Assembly (NCBI RefSeq): GCF_003387375.1
Contig: NZ_QUNG01000007.1
Span: forward strand, 62,001 to 126,000
From: Marinomonas pollencensis
GTDB lineage: Bacteria; Pseudomonadota; Gammaproteobacteria; Pseudomonadales; Marinomonadaceae
Length of the DNA: 64,000 bases
Direction: 5' to 3'
A program made the position numbers and the translations under genes. This document shows, in pieces, positions 27,423-37,094 of this stretch. Each line of letters begins with the position of its first letter. Within the stretch, counting starts at the first letter, position 1. Under the pieces are notes generated by a model. It saw nothing but the letters and a program-made list of their open reading frames with translations, did not search any database and was not told the origin of the DNA.

Positions 27423-27457
27423 AAAGCCTCGCTTCTGATGAAGTGGGGCTTTTTTTT
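27423..27457 (+). terminator. Rho-independent terminator after MFS gene
   Basis: AAAGCCTCGCTTC and GAAGTGGGGCTTT pair with two wobble positions around loop TGAT, followed by eight T. Confidence 0.9.
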
Positions 27458-27627
27458 GAGCTTGAATAAGAAAAGTGATGCGTTTTGTTTGCAAGCTTTA
27501 AAGCTCGTTTGAGTTTTGTGTAAAAGTCGTTTGTCGATTTTGATATCCAATGACGCATTTGTTACTTTGTAACATCTCAGGTGGCGCTGCCACTTATTCG
27601 TCTTTCTTAATTAATCGCGTATTACCT

Positions 27628-28788
27628 ATGACCGACAGCACTAGGCGTACCTTTATTCGGCGCTTTTTACTGGCATCTTGTGCCACCTTATTACCAGTTT
27701 CTGGGGTTGCAGAACAAGTGAGCGCCCTTAAAGACATTCGCACTTATCGTCATGGAAAAATGGCTCAAATCAAGCTAAAGCTTGCCAATACTCCCCATTA
27801 TAAAGTGTTTACCTTAAGCAAGCCTGAGCGACTAGTGGTGGATTTAGAGCACACAAAAAACGCTTATCACTCTAAAGGGCTACATAAATTAGGTTTATTT
27901 AATGATGTACGTTGGGCACTTCGTCAAGGAAATACGTTGCGCTTGGTGTTCGACTTAGAAAAGCACATAGGCTTTAATTCGGCTTCGATAGAACAAAGAA
28001 ACGGTCATAGTAAGCTGACAATAAATCTCACCGACTCTGTTGTGGTGCAACATAAAGTCGCTACACGACAAGCTGAGAAGCGAAATATTGTGGTCGTTGT
28101 TGACCCAGGACATGGTGGCAAAGACCCAGGGGCAACAGGTAAGCACGGCACCTATGAAAAAGACGTAGTCTTGGCGATTAGCCGGATGTTACGACAGAAA
28201 CTAAATCGCACCCAAGGCTTTAAAGTGATCATGACGCGGGATAAAGACGTGTTTATTCCATTGCGAGAAAGGGTCAATATCGCCCATAGACATAAGGCAG
28301 ATATCTTTGTCTCAGTGCATGCGGACGCTTGTGAGGATCGTTCTGTGCGTGGTTCATCTGTGTATATTTTATCGAACAAAGGTGCCACAAGCGTGATGGC
28401 TCGCCGCTTGGCGCATCGAGAAAATAATTCCGACCTTATTGGCGGCGTGTCATTAAATACCAAGGATAATATGCTTGCCAAAGTGTTGTTGGATTTGTCC
28501 CAAACGGGCACCTTACAGGCCAGCACAGACTTGGCGACGACTGTGATCCGTCACCTTGGGAAAGTAGAAAAAGTCTTGCATAAGCGGGTAGAAAGGGCAG
28601 CCTTTGCGGTTTTAAAATCACCAGATATTCCATCTGCTCTCGTAGAAACCGCATTTATTTCGAACCCTCATGAAGAGAAAAAGCTGCGCACCAAAGCCTT
28701 TCAAAATAAAATTGCCGATGCCTTACATCAAGGTATTAAACACTATTGCTTAACGAATATTCCCGAGCGTAACCTCATTATTGGTTGA
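27628..28788 (+). CDS. N-acetylmuramoyl-L-alanine amidase, Tat-exported (AmiC type)
   Basis: The enzyme cuts the amide bond between muramic acid and the peptide stem during septum splitting. ATG 27628 gives a twin-arginine signal (STRRTFIRRFLLASCATLL), as in AmiC; the longer frame from 27550 does not read as a signal. An AMIN domain (about residues 35-130) is followed by the amidase_3 domain (about 155-375). Zinc ligands appear in DPGHGGKDPGA, TYEKDVVL and VHADA, and the catalytic Glu in ALVETAFISNP. The 386-residue length is usual. It is not in an operon with mutS or mutL here. Confidence 0.93.
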   Translation: MTDSTRRTFIRRFLLASCATLLPVSGVAEQVSALKDIRTYRHGKMAQIKLKLANTPHYKVFTLSKPERLVVDLEHTKNAYHSKGLHKLGLFNDVRWALRQGNTLRLVFDLEKHIGFNSASIEQRNGHSKLTINLTDSVVVQHKVATRQAEKRNIVVVVDPGHGGKDPGATGKHGTYEKDVVLAISRMLRQKLNRTQGFKVIMTRDKDVFIPLRERVNIAHRHKADIFVSVHADACEDRSVRGSSVYILSNKGATSVMARRLAHRENNSDLIGGVSLNTKDNMLAKVLLDLSQTGTLQASTDLATTVIRHLGKVEKVLHKRVERAAFAVLKSPDIPSALVETAFISNPHEEKKLRTKAFQNKIADALHQGIKHYCLTNIPERNLIIG

Positions 28789-28933
28789 TACCTGTTGGCA
28801 AATAGGAAGGTATGACTTTAAGAGATATTGAGTAGCAATCGTCCTGCCCTCTTTGTATCATTTGAGCGGGGGCGTGCTACAATTCGCCCTGTATTTACTA
28901 ACCCAACCCTCAAATTCTGCTAGATTTTCATTC

Positions 28934-29686
28934 ATGACGAAGTTATTACTCTTTCTATGTACAGGTAATTCTGCTCGTTCCCAGCTTGCTGAAGCCATTT
29001 TTAATCACCTTTCTAAAGGGAATATTCGTGCGATTAGCGCGGGTGTGAGTCCCACTGAAATAGATGAAAGAGTATACGACGCTTTGCAGGAACAAGGGGT
29101 GAATGGTGAAGGGCTGTATGCGAAATCTTATCAGTCAATTGCTAATCAGAAATTTGATTATGTGGTGACCTTATGCGATGCGGCAAAAGACGAGTGTGTT
29201 TTCTTTGAAGAGGACATAGCTCAATTGCACTGGGATTTTGTTGACCCTAAACCTTTGCAAGGGATTGAGCCTTTTCATAAAGCCGTCGCTGGATTAATTG
29301 AGCGTATTACACTTTTCTTAATGCTTAACAATGGCTTGGATGAGCAGTCAGTTGACCCTAGTTTATTGTTCAAATTGATGAGTGATCCAACCCGCTTGAA
29401 AATGCTGATGCTGCTAGAGGATGAGTCAATGTTGACGGTGTCAGATCTGGTTATTGCTTTGGCTGAAAGTCAGCCTAAGGTGTCTCGACACTTGGCTGTA
29501 TTACGGGATAGCAGTTTTCTAAAAGCGACGAAAAATGGTTTGTGGGTGCGTTATCAGGTGTCAAACGATTTACCTATTTGGATTCGTCATCTTCTACAAA
29601 CGGTGCGTACCGGTAATCCGTCGATTATCAATGCGGAGAAAGCGCGTTTAAAAGCAGCCATTTCTTCTGATGGCGAAGACGATTAA
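28934..29686 (+). CDS. Fusion of low-Mr phosphatase/arsenate reductase domain and ArsR repressor
   Basis: The 250-residue protein has an N-terminal LMW-PTPase/ArsC fold (about residues 1-130) with the CX5R loop LCTGNSARS and the acid in HWDFVDPKPL, joined to a C-terminal ArsR winged helix (about residues 145-215; KLMSDPTRLKMLMLLE, SQPKVSRHLAVLRDSSF, WVRYQV). The helix that in classic ArsR carries ELCVCDL reads MLTVSDL, so the usual As-binding Cys pair is missing. The gene could regulate and detoxify, or sense phospho- or arseno-ligands. ATG 28934 is preferred to the frame's upstream start because the domain begins there. Confidence 0.85.
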   Translation: MTKLLLFLCTGNSARSQLAEAIFNHLSKGNIRAISAGVSPTEIDERVYDALQEQGVNGEGLYAKSYQSIANQKFDYVVTLCDAAKDECVFFEEDIAQLHWDFVDPKPLQGIEPFHKAVAGLIERITLFLMLNNGLDEQSVDPSLLFKLMSDPTRLKMLMLLEDESMLTVSDLVIALAESQPKVSRHLAVLRDSSFLKATKNGLWVRYQVSNDLPIWIRHLLQTVRTGNPSIINAEKARLKAAISSDGEDD

Positions 29687-29802
29687 CGAAAAAGCGCTGT
29701 GTTTTTTGTGCTCAAGCCAAAAAAACGGCGTACTCTTTAGTTAACGCAAAGCGAGTAGTTTTTAAACTTGTGGATTATGTTTTAAAAAGCGGGTTAAGCG
29801 GC

Positions 29803-29830
29803 ACAAAAAAGCCGGCAAATAGCCGGCTTT
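29803..29830 (-). terminator. Terminator downstream of dxs
   Basis: On the minus strand AAAGCCGGC and GCCGGCTTT pair around a five-base loop, ending in TTTTTT. It serves dxs and may act both ways. Confidence 0.85.
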
Positions 29831-29850
29831 AAAAACCTTAACACAACATA

Positions 29851-31740
29851 CTAAGCCTTGATTTGTGCCAGCTTTTGTTGAATCTGGCGCTCTATGCCAT
29901 CTGCATCCAAACCAACATTTTTTAGCATCGCACTGTGGCTTGCATGTTCTTCATATTGATCTGGTAAGCCAATATGAAGGGTCGGGATGTTTATGTTCTG
30001 CGATAAGTAGAACTCACTAACCGCAGAGCCTGCACCGCCCATAATGGCATTTTCTTCAACGGTTACCATCAGTGTAGCGTCCGCTTGAGCGAGTAGCGCT
30101 TGCTGATCGATCGGTTTCACAAAACGCATATCCAGCAAGGTTGCATCTAGCTTCTGCGCCGCTTGCAGAGCATCGTAAGTAGGTCGACCAAAACCGCAAA
30201 TGACGATCCCTGATTGCCCTTGATGTAGCGTGCGCGCCTTGCCTATCTCTATGGTCGTTAGGGTTGGTTCTATGGTTACGCCGCGGCCAGTACCTCGAGG
30301 GTAGCGAACGGCAGCGGGACCCTGGTAGTGATAGCCAGTTTGTAGCATTTTACGGCACTCATCTTCATCTGAAGGGGCCATCACAACCATGTTGGGAATA
30401 CAGCGCAAGTAACTCAGGTCATAGACACCAGCATGGGTTGGACCGTCTTCACCTACCAAGCCTGCGCGATCGATCGCAAATAACACGTCTAAGTTTTGCA
30501 GCGCCACATCGTGAATGAGTTGATCATAAGCGCGTTGTAAAAATGTTGAGTAAATGGCAACCACAGGTTTGACCCCATCGCAGGCCATGCCGGCCGCAAG
30601 GGTTACCGCATGTTGTTCAGCAATAGCCACATCAAAATAACGTTCAGGAAAACGCTCAGCAAACTCAATAAGATCAGAGCCTTCTTTCATGGCCGGCGTG
30701 ATCGCAACCAGTTTATTGTCTTGTTCGGCGGCATCGCACACCCAGCGACCAAACACATTACAGTACTTAGGTAGTTTGGCTTGAGGGGTGGTGCTTTTAG
30801 CATCAGGCTCTGTTTTATTGATCGCGTGGTAACCGATAGGGTCCCCTTCTGCCGGCTCAAAACCTTTGCCTTTTTTAGTAATAACATGAAGGAATTGAGG
30901 GCCAGAGCGATCTTTTAGATTAGCGATGGTGGTTAATAAATGGTCCATATCATGACCATCAATTGGGCCTATATAGTTAAAGCCGAGCTCTTCAAATAAA
31001 GTGCCTGGTGAAACCAGACCTTTCATATGCTCTTCTGCCTTGCGAGCCAGTTCTAATGCAGAAGGTAAACCAGAAAAAACTTTGCGGCCACCTTCTCGCA
31101 GATTTTCGTAGGTTTTACTGGCCCACATACGAGCAAAATAGCTGGATAAAGCGCCAACGGGTTTTGAAATAGACATTTCATTATCGTTCAAAATCACCAG
31201 CATATCGGCCTTTACGTCACCGGCGTGGTTTAGCGCTTCGAACGCCATACCAGCAGACATAGCGCCATCGCCAATAATAGCCACCGCTTTACGACCCGTT
31301 TTTAATTGGCGAGCAGCTAGCGACATACCCAATGCAGCACCAATAGAAGTACTGGAGTGGCCGACCCCAAAGGTATCGTATTCACTTTCTTCGCGCTTGG
31401 GAAAACCAGAAATACCGTTTTCTTGGCGAATACTCAAAAGTGCATCGCGGCGCCCAGTAAGGATTTTGTGCGGGTAAGCTTGATGGCCCACATCCCAAAC
31501 GATACGATCTTCTGGCGTGTTAAATAAGTAGTGTAAAGCGACCGTTAATTCGACAACGCCTAGGCCTGCACCAAAATGTCCGCCAGTTTGACCAACACTG
31601 AAAAGCATGTATTCGCGCAGTTCGCGTACTAGGGTAGGCAGTTGTTCTTTTTTTAATGCACGTAAGTCTGACGGTGCATTCACCTTATCTAATAGTGGCG
31701 TATTGGGACGCGAGGTTGGGATTTCTTCGAACATGGGCAC
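29851..31740 (-). CDS. dxs: 1-deoxy-D-xylulose-5-phosphate synthase
   Basis: Dxs condenses pyruvate and glyceraldehyde-3-phosphate, the entry step of the MEP isoprenoid pathway, using thiamine diphosphate. The 629-residue protein has the family order: catalytic His in [17 protein letters not shown] motif [18 protein letters not shown] followed by LNDNEMSIS, the Glu in [15 protein letters not shown], and the C-terminal transketolase domain. Starting ATG is 31740 or 31734. It is 47 bp downstream of ispA in the xseB-ispA-dxs unit, which is the conserved arrangement. Confidence 0.97.
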   Translation of the reverse strand: MPMFEEIPTSRPNTPLLDKVNAPSDLRALKKEQLPTLVRELREYMLFSVGQTGGHFGAGLGVVELTVALHYLFNTPEDRIVWDVGHQAYPHKILTGRRDALLSIRQENGISGFPKREESEYDTFGVGHSSTSIGAALGMSLAARQLKTGRKAVAIIGDGAMSAGMAFEALNHAGDVKADMLVILNDNEMSISKPVGALSSYFARMWASKTYENLREGGRKVFSGLPSALELARKAEEHMKGLVSPGTLFEELGFNYIGPIDGHDMDHLLTTIANLKDRSGPQFLHVITKKGKGFEPAEGDPIGYHAINKTEPDAKSTTPQAKLPKYCNVFGRWVCDAAEQDNKLVAITPAMKEGSDLIEFAERFPERYFDVAIAEQHAVTLAAGMACDGVKPVVAIYSTFLQRAYDQLIHDVALQNLDVLFAIDRAGLVGEDGPTHAGVYDLSYLRCIPNMVVMAPSDEDECRKMLQTGYHYQGPAAVRYPRGTGRGVTIEPTLTTIEIGKARTLHQGQSGIVICGFGRPTYDALQAAQKLDATLLDMRFVKPIDQQALLAQADATLMVTVEENAIMGGAGSAVSEFYLSQNINIPTLHIGLPDQYEEHASHSAMLKNVGLDADGIERQIQQKLAQIKA

Positions 31741-31787
31741 CAGTAAGGTCTCATAAATTAAAGCGAAATAATTAACGCGCTAGTATA

Positions 31788-32669
31788 TCAGTGGTTGCGA
31801 CCAATAATATAGTTTGCCAGCTCAACTAATGGCCTTGCTGCCTCCCCAAATGGGGAAATATCCTTAATTGCTTGGTCATGAAGCTGTTTTGCTAATGCTT
31901 GTGCGCCTTCTAGACCGAGTAATTTGGGGTAGGTTGGCTTGTTCGCTTCTTCATCCGAGAACTGGGTTTTGCCCAGTGTTTGGGTGTCACTGGTAATATC
32001 AATAATGTCATCTTGTACTTGGAAAGCTAGGCCAATCGCTGCTGCGTAAGCGTCTAAGGCGGTAAGTTGTTGCGCAGTTGCTCGCTCGGTACTGAGTGCT
32101 CCCATGCGCACACTTGCTCGAATTAAAGCGCCTGTTTTATGGGCGTGCATTTGCTCCAGGGTTTCAATAGAAATGTTTTGATCAACATTAGCAAGATCAA
32201 TCATTTGGCCTGTTATCATGCCGTGTCGACCTGCAGCAAGAGAGAGCTCTCGAATCAATTGAAGTTGCGTCTTATCATTGTTCAAGGTGGCAGCGCTGAG
32301 CATCTCAAAGGCAAAGGTCTGCAGCGCATCTCCTGCCAAGATAGCCGTAGCTTCATCAAATTGAATATGGTTGGTTGGTTTTCCACGGCGTAAATCATCG
32401 TCGTCCATGGCCGGTAGGTCATCATGAATTAATGAATAAGCATGAATCGCTTCAATTGCTGCAGCACTTGCGTCGGTCAAGGGGTTAGGGTCTGCAAATA
32501 ATGACGCGGTAGCGTAGGTCAACATGGGCCTGACACGTTTGCCGCCATTAAATAAGCTATAGGCCATTGCTTCTTGCAAATTTACCGCGGGCGGGTAAAG
32601 ATCTAATTGCTGTTTAAGAAAGGCATCCACGCGTTGGCAGGCGTATTGAGAGAATTGGTCTAAATTCAC
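31788..32669 (-). CDS. ispA: Farnesyl diphosphate synthase
   Basis: IspA condenses IPP with DMAPP and GPP to farnesyl diphosphate. The first Asp-rich motif is in YSLIHDDLPAMDDDDLRRG and the second in LAFQVQDDIIDITSD. Residues NGGKRVRPML near position 40 are typical of short-chain trans-prenyl synthases. The 293-residue length is usual. It overlaps the xseB stop by 4 bp, indicating coupling, and precedes dxs. Confidence 0.96.
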   Translation of the reverse strand: MNLDQFSQYACQRVDAFLKQQLDLYPPAVNLQEAMAYSLFNGGKRVRPMLTYATASLFADPNPLTDASAAAIEAIHAYSLIHDDLPAMDDDDLRRGKPTNHIQFDEATAILAGDALQTFAFEMLSAATLNNDKTQLQLIRELSLAAGRHGMITGQMIDLANVDQNISIETLEQMHAHKTGALIRASVRMGALSTERATAQQLTALDAYAAAIGLAFQVQDDIIDITSDTQTLGKTQFSDEEANKPTYPKLLGLEGAQALAKQLHDQAIKDISPFGEAARPLVELANYIIGRNH

Positions 32670-32908
32670 GAAGCAGATTCCGGGTCAAAGGGTTCTAGGT
32701 GTTCGCCGTCTTGTTTGTCGAGCAGTATTTGCACTTTTTGCTCGGCTTGAGTCAGTACTGACTGGCAATCTTGGCTAATTTTAACCCCTTTTTCGAAGGC
32801 TTTTAAGGCTTCTTCGAGTGGTAACTGATTAGATTCTAATTGAGTCACAATAGTGTCTAATTCGGTTAGGTTTTCTTCAAAATGTCGGACGCTGTTTTTA
32901 CGAGGCAT
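32666..32908 (-). CDS. xseB: Exodeoxyribonuclease VII small subunit
   Basis: XseB is the small subunit of exonuclease VII. The 80-residue protein has the family pattern FEENLTELDTIVTQLESNQL, PLEEALKAFEKGVKISQDCQ, ending in a helical stretch (AEQKVQILL). It leads the xseB-ispA-dxs operon. The gap to the divergent stator genes is 171 bp. Confidence 0.94.
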   Translation of the reverse strand: MPRKNSVRHFEENLTELDTIVTQLESNQLPLEEALKAFEKGVKISQDCQSVLTQAEQKVQILLDKQDGEHLEPFDPESAS

Positions 32909-33079
32909 GATTAATTCTCTTAGGTATCACGATAATTTTTAACAGAAAATGATAAATTCTTCGAGTATCAGTGTGATAGAAATTACAAAAATACTGATCA
33001 AACAACTGATCCTGTTATATTCTTTCGTTTAGAATTAGTTAAACTGTGTTTATTATAGCTTTTTTGGTAGGAGACGTGT

Positions 33080-33835
33080 GTGGATATCGCAACGTTAATT
33101 GGGTTAGTCGGCTCTTTTGTCATTGTTTTAATGGCTATTCTGTTAGGCGGCTCAGCAGGGATGTTTTTAGACCCCGCCTCGGTGTTAATTGTATTGATTG
33201 GTTCCACTTTTGTTGTACTTATTCAATATCCACTAGGCCAGTTTCTGGGCGCGGGTAAGGTTGCCGCAAAAGCGTTTATGTTTAAAAGTACCCCATTAGA
33301 CACGCTAATTGATGAGATTTATGGTTTAGCAGATGAAGCGCGTAAAGGTGGGCTACTTTCTTTAGAAGGTAAAGAAGTAAGCCATCCCTTTTTGTCCAAA
33401 GGCATCCAAATGCTGGTCGATGGTCATGATGGCTCGGTGGTAAAGAGTCAGCTTTCAAATGATATGAATATGGCGTTTGCCCGTCACGATGCTGGTGCGA
33501 AAGTATTTAAGGCATTTGGCGATGTTGGGCCAGCCATGGGCATGATCGGTACTTTGGTCGGTCTGGTGCAAATGTTGGCAAATATGGATGACCCTAAAGC
33601 CATTGGGCCAGCGATGGCGGTGGCTTTGTTAACGACCTTGTACGGAGCCGCATTAGCCAATATGGTGTGCTTACCTATTCAAGCCAAGTTACAGAACCGT
33701 GCTAACGAAGAGTTGATGTGTCAAAAATTGATTCTAGAAGCATTGCTTGCGATCCAATCTGGGCAAAATCCAAGGGTGGTGGATGGGGTGTTGAAAACCT
33801 ACATCGCGGAAGGCAAACGGGTTGAGCGTGAATAA
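33080..33835 (+). CDS. Flagellar stator protein MotA/PomA
   Basis: This stator subunit conducts ions and drives the flagellar rotor. The 251-residue protein has four TM segments: TM1-2 at the N-terminus (DIATLIGLVGSFVIVLMAIL) and TM3-4 after a large cytoplasmic loop, with FGDVGPAMGMIGTLVGLVQM in TM3. The GTG start is preceded by GGAGA. Its close similarity to PomA-type sequences, with the MotB partner next to it, suggests a sodium-type stator, but the ion cannot be proved from sequence. Confidence 0.92.
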   Translation: MDIATLIGLVGSFVIVLMAILLGGSAGMFLDPASVLIVLIGSTFVVLIQYPLGQFLGAGKVAAKAFMFKSTPLDTLIDEIYGLADEARKGGLLSLEGKEVSHPFLSKGIQMLVDGHDGSVVKSQLSNDMNMAFARHDAGAKVFKAFGDVGPAMGMIGTLVGLVQMLANMDDPKAIGPAMAVALLTTLYGAALANMVCLPIQAKLQNRANEELMCQKLILEALLAIQSGQNPRVVDGVLKTYIAEGKRVERE

Positions 33836-33862
33836 CTTTTTTAGTTGTAGTCAGGTTATTGA

Positions 33863-34858
33863 ATGAGTGATGAAGACGAACAAGATTGTCCTGAATGTAT
33901 AGAGGGTTTGCCCGCTTACATGGGGACCTTTGCCGACTTAATGTCGCTGCTGATGTGTTTCTTTGTGCTGTTGCTGTCGTTCGCTGAAATGGATGTGTTG
34001 AAATTTAAGCAATTGGCTGGGTCTATGCGCGAAGCCTTTGGTGTGCAAAAAGAGATCGAAGCAGAAAGTATTCCCATGGGAACCTCGATTATTGCTCAGG
34101 AGTTTAGTCCAGGGCGGCCGGAACCGACACCGATTAACGAAGTTCGTCAAAAAGCGGATGATACCCCTGATCATACGTTAGAAGTATTGTGTAAACCGGG
34201 CACGGCGGAAATGAACGAGCAAGATGGCGCAGGGCAGCCTTCGCAAGAAGTGTTTGTGGATAAATCTAAGGCAGATTTAGAGCGCGAAAAGAAAATACAG
34301 CAAACGGAAGACGATGCACGACAAATTGCTTCTGTGATGAGTGAAGAAATCTCAAAGGGGACGGTTGAGGTCGAAACGCAAGAACAAACCATTACCATTC
34401 GGCTAAAAGACAAAGGGACTTTTGAGTCTGGCTCGGCTGAATTGAATTATGACTTTATCCCTGTCATCGATATGATCCGCGGCTTGTTAGTGGGAGTGAA
34501 AGGGTCTATCTCGGTGGAAGGGCATACTGATAATGTGCCGATTGATAGCCGTCGTTTTCGATCTAACTGGCAGTTGTCTTCAGCACGGGCAATCTCTGTA
34601 GCGGAAGAGTTATTTGCATCTGGTCAGTTGGATCAAAATCGCTTTGCGGTGACTGGTTTTGCCGATACGCGCCCTTTGGTGCCAAATGACAGTGCCGCCA
34701 ACCGAGCGACAAACCGTCGAGTGGAAATTGTCATCAAGCAAAATGATTTGTCTCGTACTCCCGCGCAACCAACAAGTGCGAAAAGTAGCACTTTTGAAGT
34801 GGATAAATCGACTTTAGACGATAGCCAATTTAACTTGGCTCCTGGGGAAATTTTTTAA
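33863..34858 (+). CDS. Flagellar stator protein MotB/PomB
   Basis: The 331-residue protein has one N-terminal TM (TFADLMSLLMCFFVLLLSFA) with the ion-carrying Asp (ADL) at its start, a plug and linker, and a C-terminal OmpA-type peptidoglycan-binding domain (about residues 200-300; SVEGHTDNVPI, NWQLSSARAISVA, NRRVEIVI). It is 27 bp downstream of motA/pomA. A strong terminator follows at 34883. Confidence 0.93.
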   Translation: MSDEDEQDCPECIEGLPAYMGTFADLMSLLMCFFVLLLSFAEMDVLKFKQLAGSMREAFGVQKEIEAESIPMGTSIIAQEFSPGRPEPTPINEVRQKADDTPDHTLEVLCKPGTAEMNEQDGAGQPSQEVFVDKSKADLEREKKIQQTEDDARQIASVMSEEISKGTVEVETQEQTITIRLKDKGTFESGSAELNYDFIPVIDMIRGLLVGVKGSISVEGHTDNVPIDSRRFRSNWQLSSARAISVAEELFASGQLDQNRFAVTGFADTRPLVPNDSAANRATNRRVEIVIKQNDLSRTPAQPTSAKSSTFEVDKSTLDDSQFNLAPGEIF

Positions 34859-34882
34859 CCAGATTAAGTTTACTGATGGCAT

Positions 34883-34915
34883 AAAAAAGAGCGTCAATGT
34901 GACGCTCTTTTTTTT
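34883..34915. terminator. Rho-independent terminator between stator genes and bioA
   Basis: AAAAAAGAGCGTCA pairs with TGACGCTCTTTTTT over a three-base loop with T runs on both strands. It is bidirectional, ending pomB-type and bioA transcripts. Confidence 0.93.
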
Positions 34916-34929
34916 ATCTGTGCTAAGTA

Positions 34930-36243
34930 CTAGTTGATAGGGATTTCGTTGCGGATGACCTGATAAATGGCTCTGCCTAATGTTTCAATTTGCGACTCGG
35001 AAATAATGTAGGGTGGCATTAAATAAATCAGCTTTCCAAACGGGCGAACCCAAACGCCTTGCTCAACAAATTTAGGTTGGATTTCATGCTGGTTGACCGC
35101 TGAGGTGAGCTCCACCACCCCAATCGCGCCAAAGCATCGTACATCGGCAACTTGTTCAAGCTCGATGCAGTCGGCGAGGGCCTTGGTCATCCATTGTTCA
35201 ATCTGGCCGATGCGCTTTTCAAGGTCGTAGTTGGCAAGCAGAGACAGGCTGGCGTTAGCAGCGGCACAAGCAAGAGGGTTTCCCATAAAAGTTGGCCCGT
35301 GCATAAAAACACCACCTTTGTCGCTTATGCCCAGCGCAACTTTATCTGTGGTTAATGTGGCAGCCAGGGTGATATAGCCCCCCGTTAATGCTTTTCCAAC
35401 ACACATAATATCGGGGCAAATTGCGCTATGGTTCGTGGCAAATAGTTTACCGGTACGGCCGAACCCTGTGGCGATTTCATCAAAAATCAGCAGGATATTA
35501 AACTCATCACAAAGTGCGCGAATACGATTTAAATAGTCGGGGTTGTAGAAGCGCATACCGCCCGCATTTTGGACGACAGGCTCAATAATAAAACCGGCGA
35601 TAGTCTGGCCTTTTTCGATAAAAAGCTGGCGAATTTCGTCGATATACTCTTCTTTTACTGGTTTTTCTATCCCTGTCGGTGGTGGGGATACAAAGTATTG
35701 CTCGGTAACCGCGCCATTGAACAGATTATGCATACCGTTTTCAGGATCACACACCGACATTGCGGCAAAAGTGTCGCCATGATAACCGCTTTTTGGCGTG
35801 GCAAAAAATTGCTTATTGGGTTGGCCTTGAGAATGCCAATATTGGATGGCCATTTTCAGAGCCACTTCCACTGAGACTGAGCCTGAGTCTGAAAAAAACA
35901 CTCTTTGCAATGGTTCAGGCGTCATACTGACTAACTTGTTGGCTAGATCAATGGCGGGTTTGTGAGTAAAACCGCCAAACATAACATGGGAAAAATCGTC
36001 AATTTGAGACTTGAGGGCGGCGTTGATGGTCGGGTGATTGTAGCCATGAATAACACTCCACCATGAAGACATGCCATCTATGAGTGTTTGCCCATTGGCC
36101 AGGGTGATTTCGCACTCTGACGCATGCTCCACCAAGTAATGTGGGGTCGGAGCACTCATCGAAGTGTAGGGGTGCCAAAGGCGCTGTTTATCGAGTTCGA
36201 TGTACTCTAGTTGCGTTAGTGTGTCTTGCATAGTGAAAGCCAT
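34930..36243 (-). CDS. bioA: Adenosylmethionine-8-amino-7-oxononanoate aminotransferase
   Basis: BioA transfers the amino group of SAM to KAPA, giving DAPA, in biotin synthesis. The 437-residue class III aminotransferase has the N-terminal RLWHPYTSM, the cofactor loop SDSGSVSVEVALKM, and the PLP-Lys motif VGKALTGGYITLAATL. FDEIATGFGRTG is typical. A second ATG at 36231 is possible. It is on the strand opposite to bioBFHCD, with only comF between them. Confidence 0.96.
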   Translation of the reverse strand: MAFTMQDTLTQLEYIELDKQRLWHPYTSMSAPTPHYLVEHASECEITLANGQTLIDGMSSWWSVIHGYNHPTINAALKSQIDDFSHVMFGGFTHKPAIDLANKLVSMTPEPLQRVFFSDSGSVSVEVALKMAIQYWHSQGQPNKQFFATPKSGYHGDTFAAMSVCDPENGMHNLFNGAVTEQYFVSPPPTGIEKPVKEEYIDEIRQLFIEKGQTIAGFIIEPVVQNAGGMRFYNPDYLNRIRALCDEFNILLIFDEIATGFGRTGKLFATNHSAICPDIMCVGKALTGGYITLAATLTTDKVALGISDKGGVFMHGPTFMGNPLACAAANASLSLLANYDLEKRIGQIEQWMTKALADCIELEQVADVRCFGAIGVVELTSAVNQHEIQPKFVEQGVWVRPFGKLIYLMPPYIISESQIETLGRAIYQVIRNEIPIN

Positions 36244-36303
36244 TTTGTTGTTTAAGCTCGCGCATACTAAACAATGGTGCGGCAGCTTTCTAGTGTCGTT
36301 TGG

Positions 36304-37056
36304 CTAGTTGCTTTTATCCGGTGTTCTGGCAATAACCCAAATATCGACCTGCTTAGCACCGGCTTTTTTCAGTAATTTGGTGCAGCTTTCTAGGGTGCTA
36401 CCACTGGTCATTACATCGTCAAAAAGCGCTACGTGGGCAGCTATTCCTCCTTCCACGCAATAGACACCTTTTTGATTTTCAATGCGTTTTTTCTTGCTTA
36501 GGGTGTGCTGTGCAGGTGTGTTTGACGTTTTCTTAATAGGACTTTGTTTGCTGTAGTGCGGCGCTTGCTGCCCTAGCTGCAATAAAAGAGTTTGATAAAG
36601 CTCGGATGCCATTTTTTGTGTTTGGCAGAAGCCACGTTCTTTGATTCGTGTAGGGTGGCTTGGCACAAAAATAATCTGTGTTGGCCAAGCGTGAGTAGCA
36701 CCATAATGCTCGTTTAAGGCTTCACAAAGTAATTGTATGAGCGGGCGAATAAACTGGGCTTGCTGTTGGAATTTGATGGCGTGAATTAAGTGTTGTGTGA
36801 GTCCCTCGAAGCACAATGGCGCAAGGCATACATCGTAGGGCGGCGCTGAGACTTGGCATTGGCCACAAATAGCATCGTCAAATTGTTTGATTGGGCGCTG
36901 ACAAAGAGGACAAGCTAAGCGGTTGTAATGAAAGCCAGAGCTGCAAAAAGAACAGAGTGTTTTGCTGCTAGGTGCATGGCATAAATAGCATTGATCTATA
37001 AGTAGCCAGTTGTAAACCTTTAGTATATTTGTGGTTGACAGTTTTTTGTAGTTCAT
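36304..37056 (-). CDS. ComF-family phosphoribosyltransferase-like protein
   Basis: The roughly 250-residue protein has an N-terminal Cys-rich zinc finger ([24 protein letters not shown]) and a C-terminal type I PRTase domain with the signature [14 protein letters not shown]. ComF/GntX proteins are linked to DNA uptake or handling. I use ATG 37056; GTG 37077 and ATG 37068 are alternatives. Its 5' end overlaps the bioB promoter region. In enterics this family also neighbours bioH, consistent with this location. Confidence 0.88.
   Translation of the reverse strand: MNYKKLSTTNILKVYNWLLIDQCYLCHAPSSKTLCSFCSSGFHYNRLACPLCQRPIKQFDDAICGQCQVSAPPYDVCLAPLCFEGLTQHLIHAIKFQQQAQFIRPLIQLLCEALNEHYGATHAWPTQIIFVPSHPTRIKERGFCQTQKMASELYQTLLLQLGQQAPHYSKQSPIKKTSNTPAQHTLSKKKRIENQKGVYCVEGGIAAHVALFDDVMTSGSTLESCTKLLKKAGAKQVDIWVIARTPDKSN
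37010..37041 (+). promoter_or_regulatory. BirA operator (biotin repressor box) upstream of bioB
   Basis: TTGTAAACC, a 14-bp spacer and GGTTGACAG match the proteobacterial BirA consensus (TTGTAAACC-N14-16-GGTTTACAA) at 16 of 18 half-site positions. The right half overlaps the -35 box of the bioB promoter. Binding of biotinyl-AMP-BirA would block it. Confidence 0.82.
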
Positions 37057-37062
37057 TAGTAT
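37035..37062 (+). promoter_or_regulatory. Sigma-70 promoter of bioBFHCD
   Basis: TTGACA (37035-37040), 16-bp spacer, TAGTAT (37057-37062). The -35 overlaps the BirA box, and the -10 lies just upstream of the comF start codon on the other strand. Confidence 0.75.
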
Positions 37063-37094
37063 TGCCATCCTTGACACTATTTTTTGAGGGCGCT

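Noticed and set aside
36248-36274. TTGTTTA-N13-TAAACAA inverted repeat upstream of bioA
   Set aside because: It resembles a BirA box but the half-sites and spacing do not fit the consensus; may be chance.
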